NCBI GenBank assembly: GCA_003210735.1
Contig: QCUM01000003.1
Coordinates: forward strand, 1 to 64,000
Direction of reading: 5' to 3'
From: Synechococcus sp. AG-679-D13
GTDB taxonomy: Bacteria > Cyanobacteriota > Cyanobacteriia > PCC-6307 > Cyanobiaceae
DNA: 64,000 nt
This document shows positions 63,813 to 64,000 of this stretch, one piece after another. The notes beneath the pieces were generated by a model. It did no database searches and was not told the origin of the DNA. It worked only from the letters and a program-made list of their open reading frames with translations. The translations under genes were made by a program, and so were the position numbers. Each line of letters starts with the position of its first letter. The first letter of the stretch is position 1.

Positions 63813-63956
63813 ATGAGGAATTTCCGCGCAGACCAACCAATCGTCGAAGATCAGTCCGACGACTCCTACGCCGCTTGGCTTGAGAGAAGACGATTGGATA
63901 ACGAGGAACCTTGGCTGTTTTACGGGGAAGACGAAGATTTCATCACTGCCGCCTGA
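63813..63956 (+). CDS. Possible small acidic protein (47 aa)
   Basis: A 47-codon frame, below common length cut-offs. MRNFRADQPIVEDQSDDSY opens an acidic, aromatic peptide ending EPWLFYGEDEDFITAA. Codon choice is like the neighbouring core genes and the stop is clean. There is no strong ribosome-binding site. It resembles the many small, acidic proteins annotated in picocyanobacteria, but I do not recognise it. Confidence 0.4.
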   Translation: MRNFRADQPIVEDQSDDSYAAWLERRRLDNEEPWLFYGEDEDFITAA

Positions 63957-64000
63957 ATTCCGTTGTATTGCCGAAAACCTTCGCTCATCCCAATCGGCAA

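Overview
This window looks like a chromosomal segment of a marine picocyanobacterium, most likely a marine Synechococcus. It opens with the phycobilisome core operon (3' end of apcE, then apcA, apcB and apcC). It also carries PII (glnB) with the serine-49 T-loop and the system II cytochrome c maturation genes (ccdA and ccs1). Housekeeping genes are GC-rich and tightly packed. No rRNA, tRNA or CRISPR array was recognised.

Layout. 1-8,240 is mostly core genome: apcEABC, a YefM/YoeB toxin-antitoxin pair with its operator, tlyA, ftsW, a DUF6165-like gene, ccdA, ccs1, queF and glnB. 8,490-16,839 holds cell-surface sugar genes: glycosyltransferases (one a 1,248-residue TPR-GT-GT protein), a sulfotransferase, and a protein with three internal repeats. 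17,800-30,130 is a conspicuously AT-rich island. It contains a sulfotransferase/coiled-coil fusion, a GT2-GT4 fusion, a WcbI-like protein, another sulfotransferase-like protein and a six-gene operon for a GDP-activated (probably 6-deoxy) manno-heptose. 30,320-32,750 is a gene graveyard with an IS5-type transposase remnant and decayed rfbA, rfbC and the start of rfbD (dTDP-rhamnose). 32,870-42,674 carries a four-gene type I secretion operon (ABC exporter, HlyD, small membrane protein, PpiC-type isomerase), further glycosyltransferases and a repetitive protein that could be exported cargo. purB follows.

44,102-60,909 is the most interesting block. It combines a Wza/KpsD-like export protein, an OlsB-like N-acyltransferase, a free-standing acyl carrier protein, a ketosynthase, a single protein fusing two KpsC-type domains, a KpsS-type domain and a PlsC-type acyltransferase, a CMP-nonulosonate-type cytidylyltransferase, three related putative glycosyltransferases, a CBS-NeuB-SAF-TIM barrel fusion and three sulfotransferases. 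I read this as a pathway for a lipid-anchored, acidic, sulfated capsule that carries its own acyl-chain and anchor enzymes. The reading rests on domain recognition and gene order. No assay or database search was available.

60,910-64,000 is sparse: a DoxX-like membrane protein and a few small secreted or membrane proteins of unknown function, separated by non-coding stretches.
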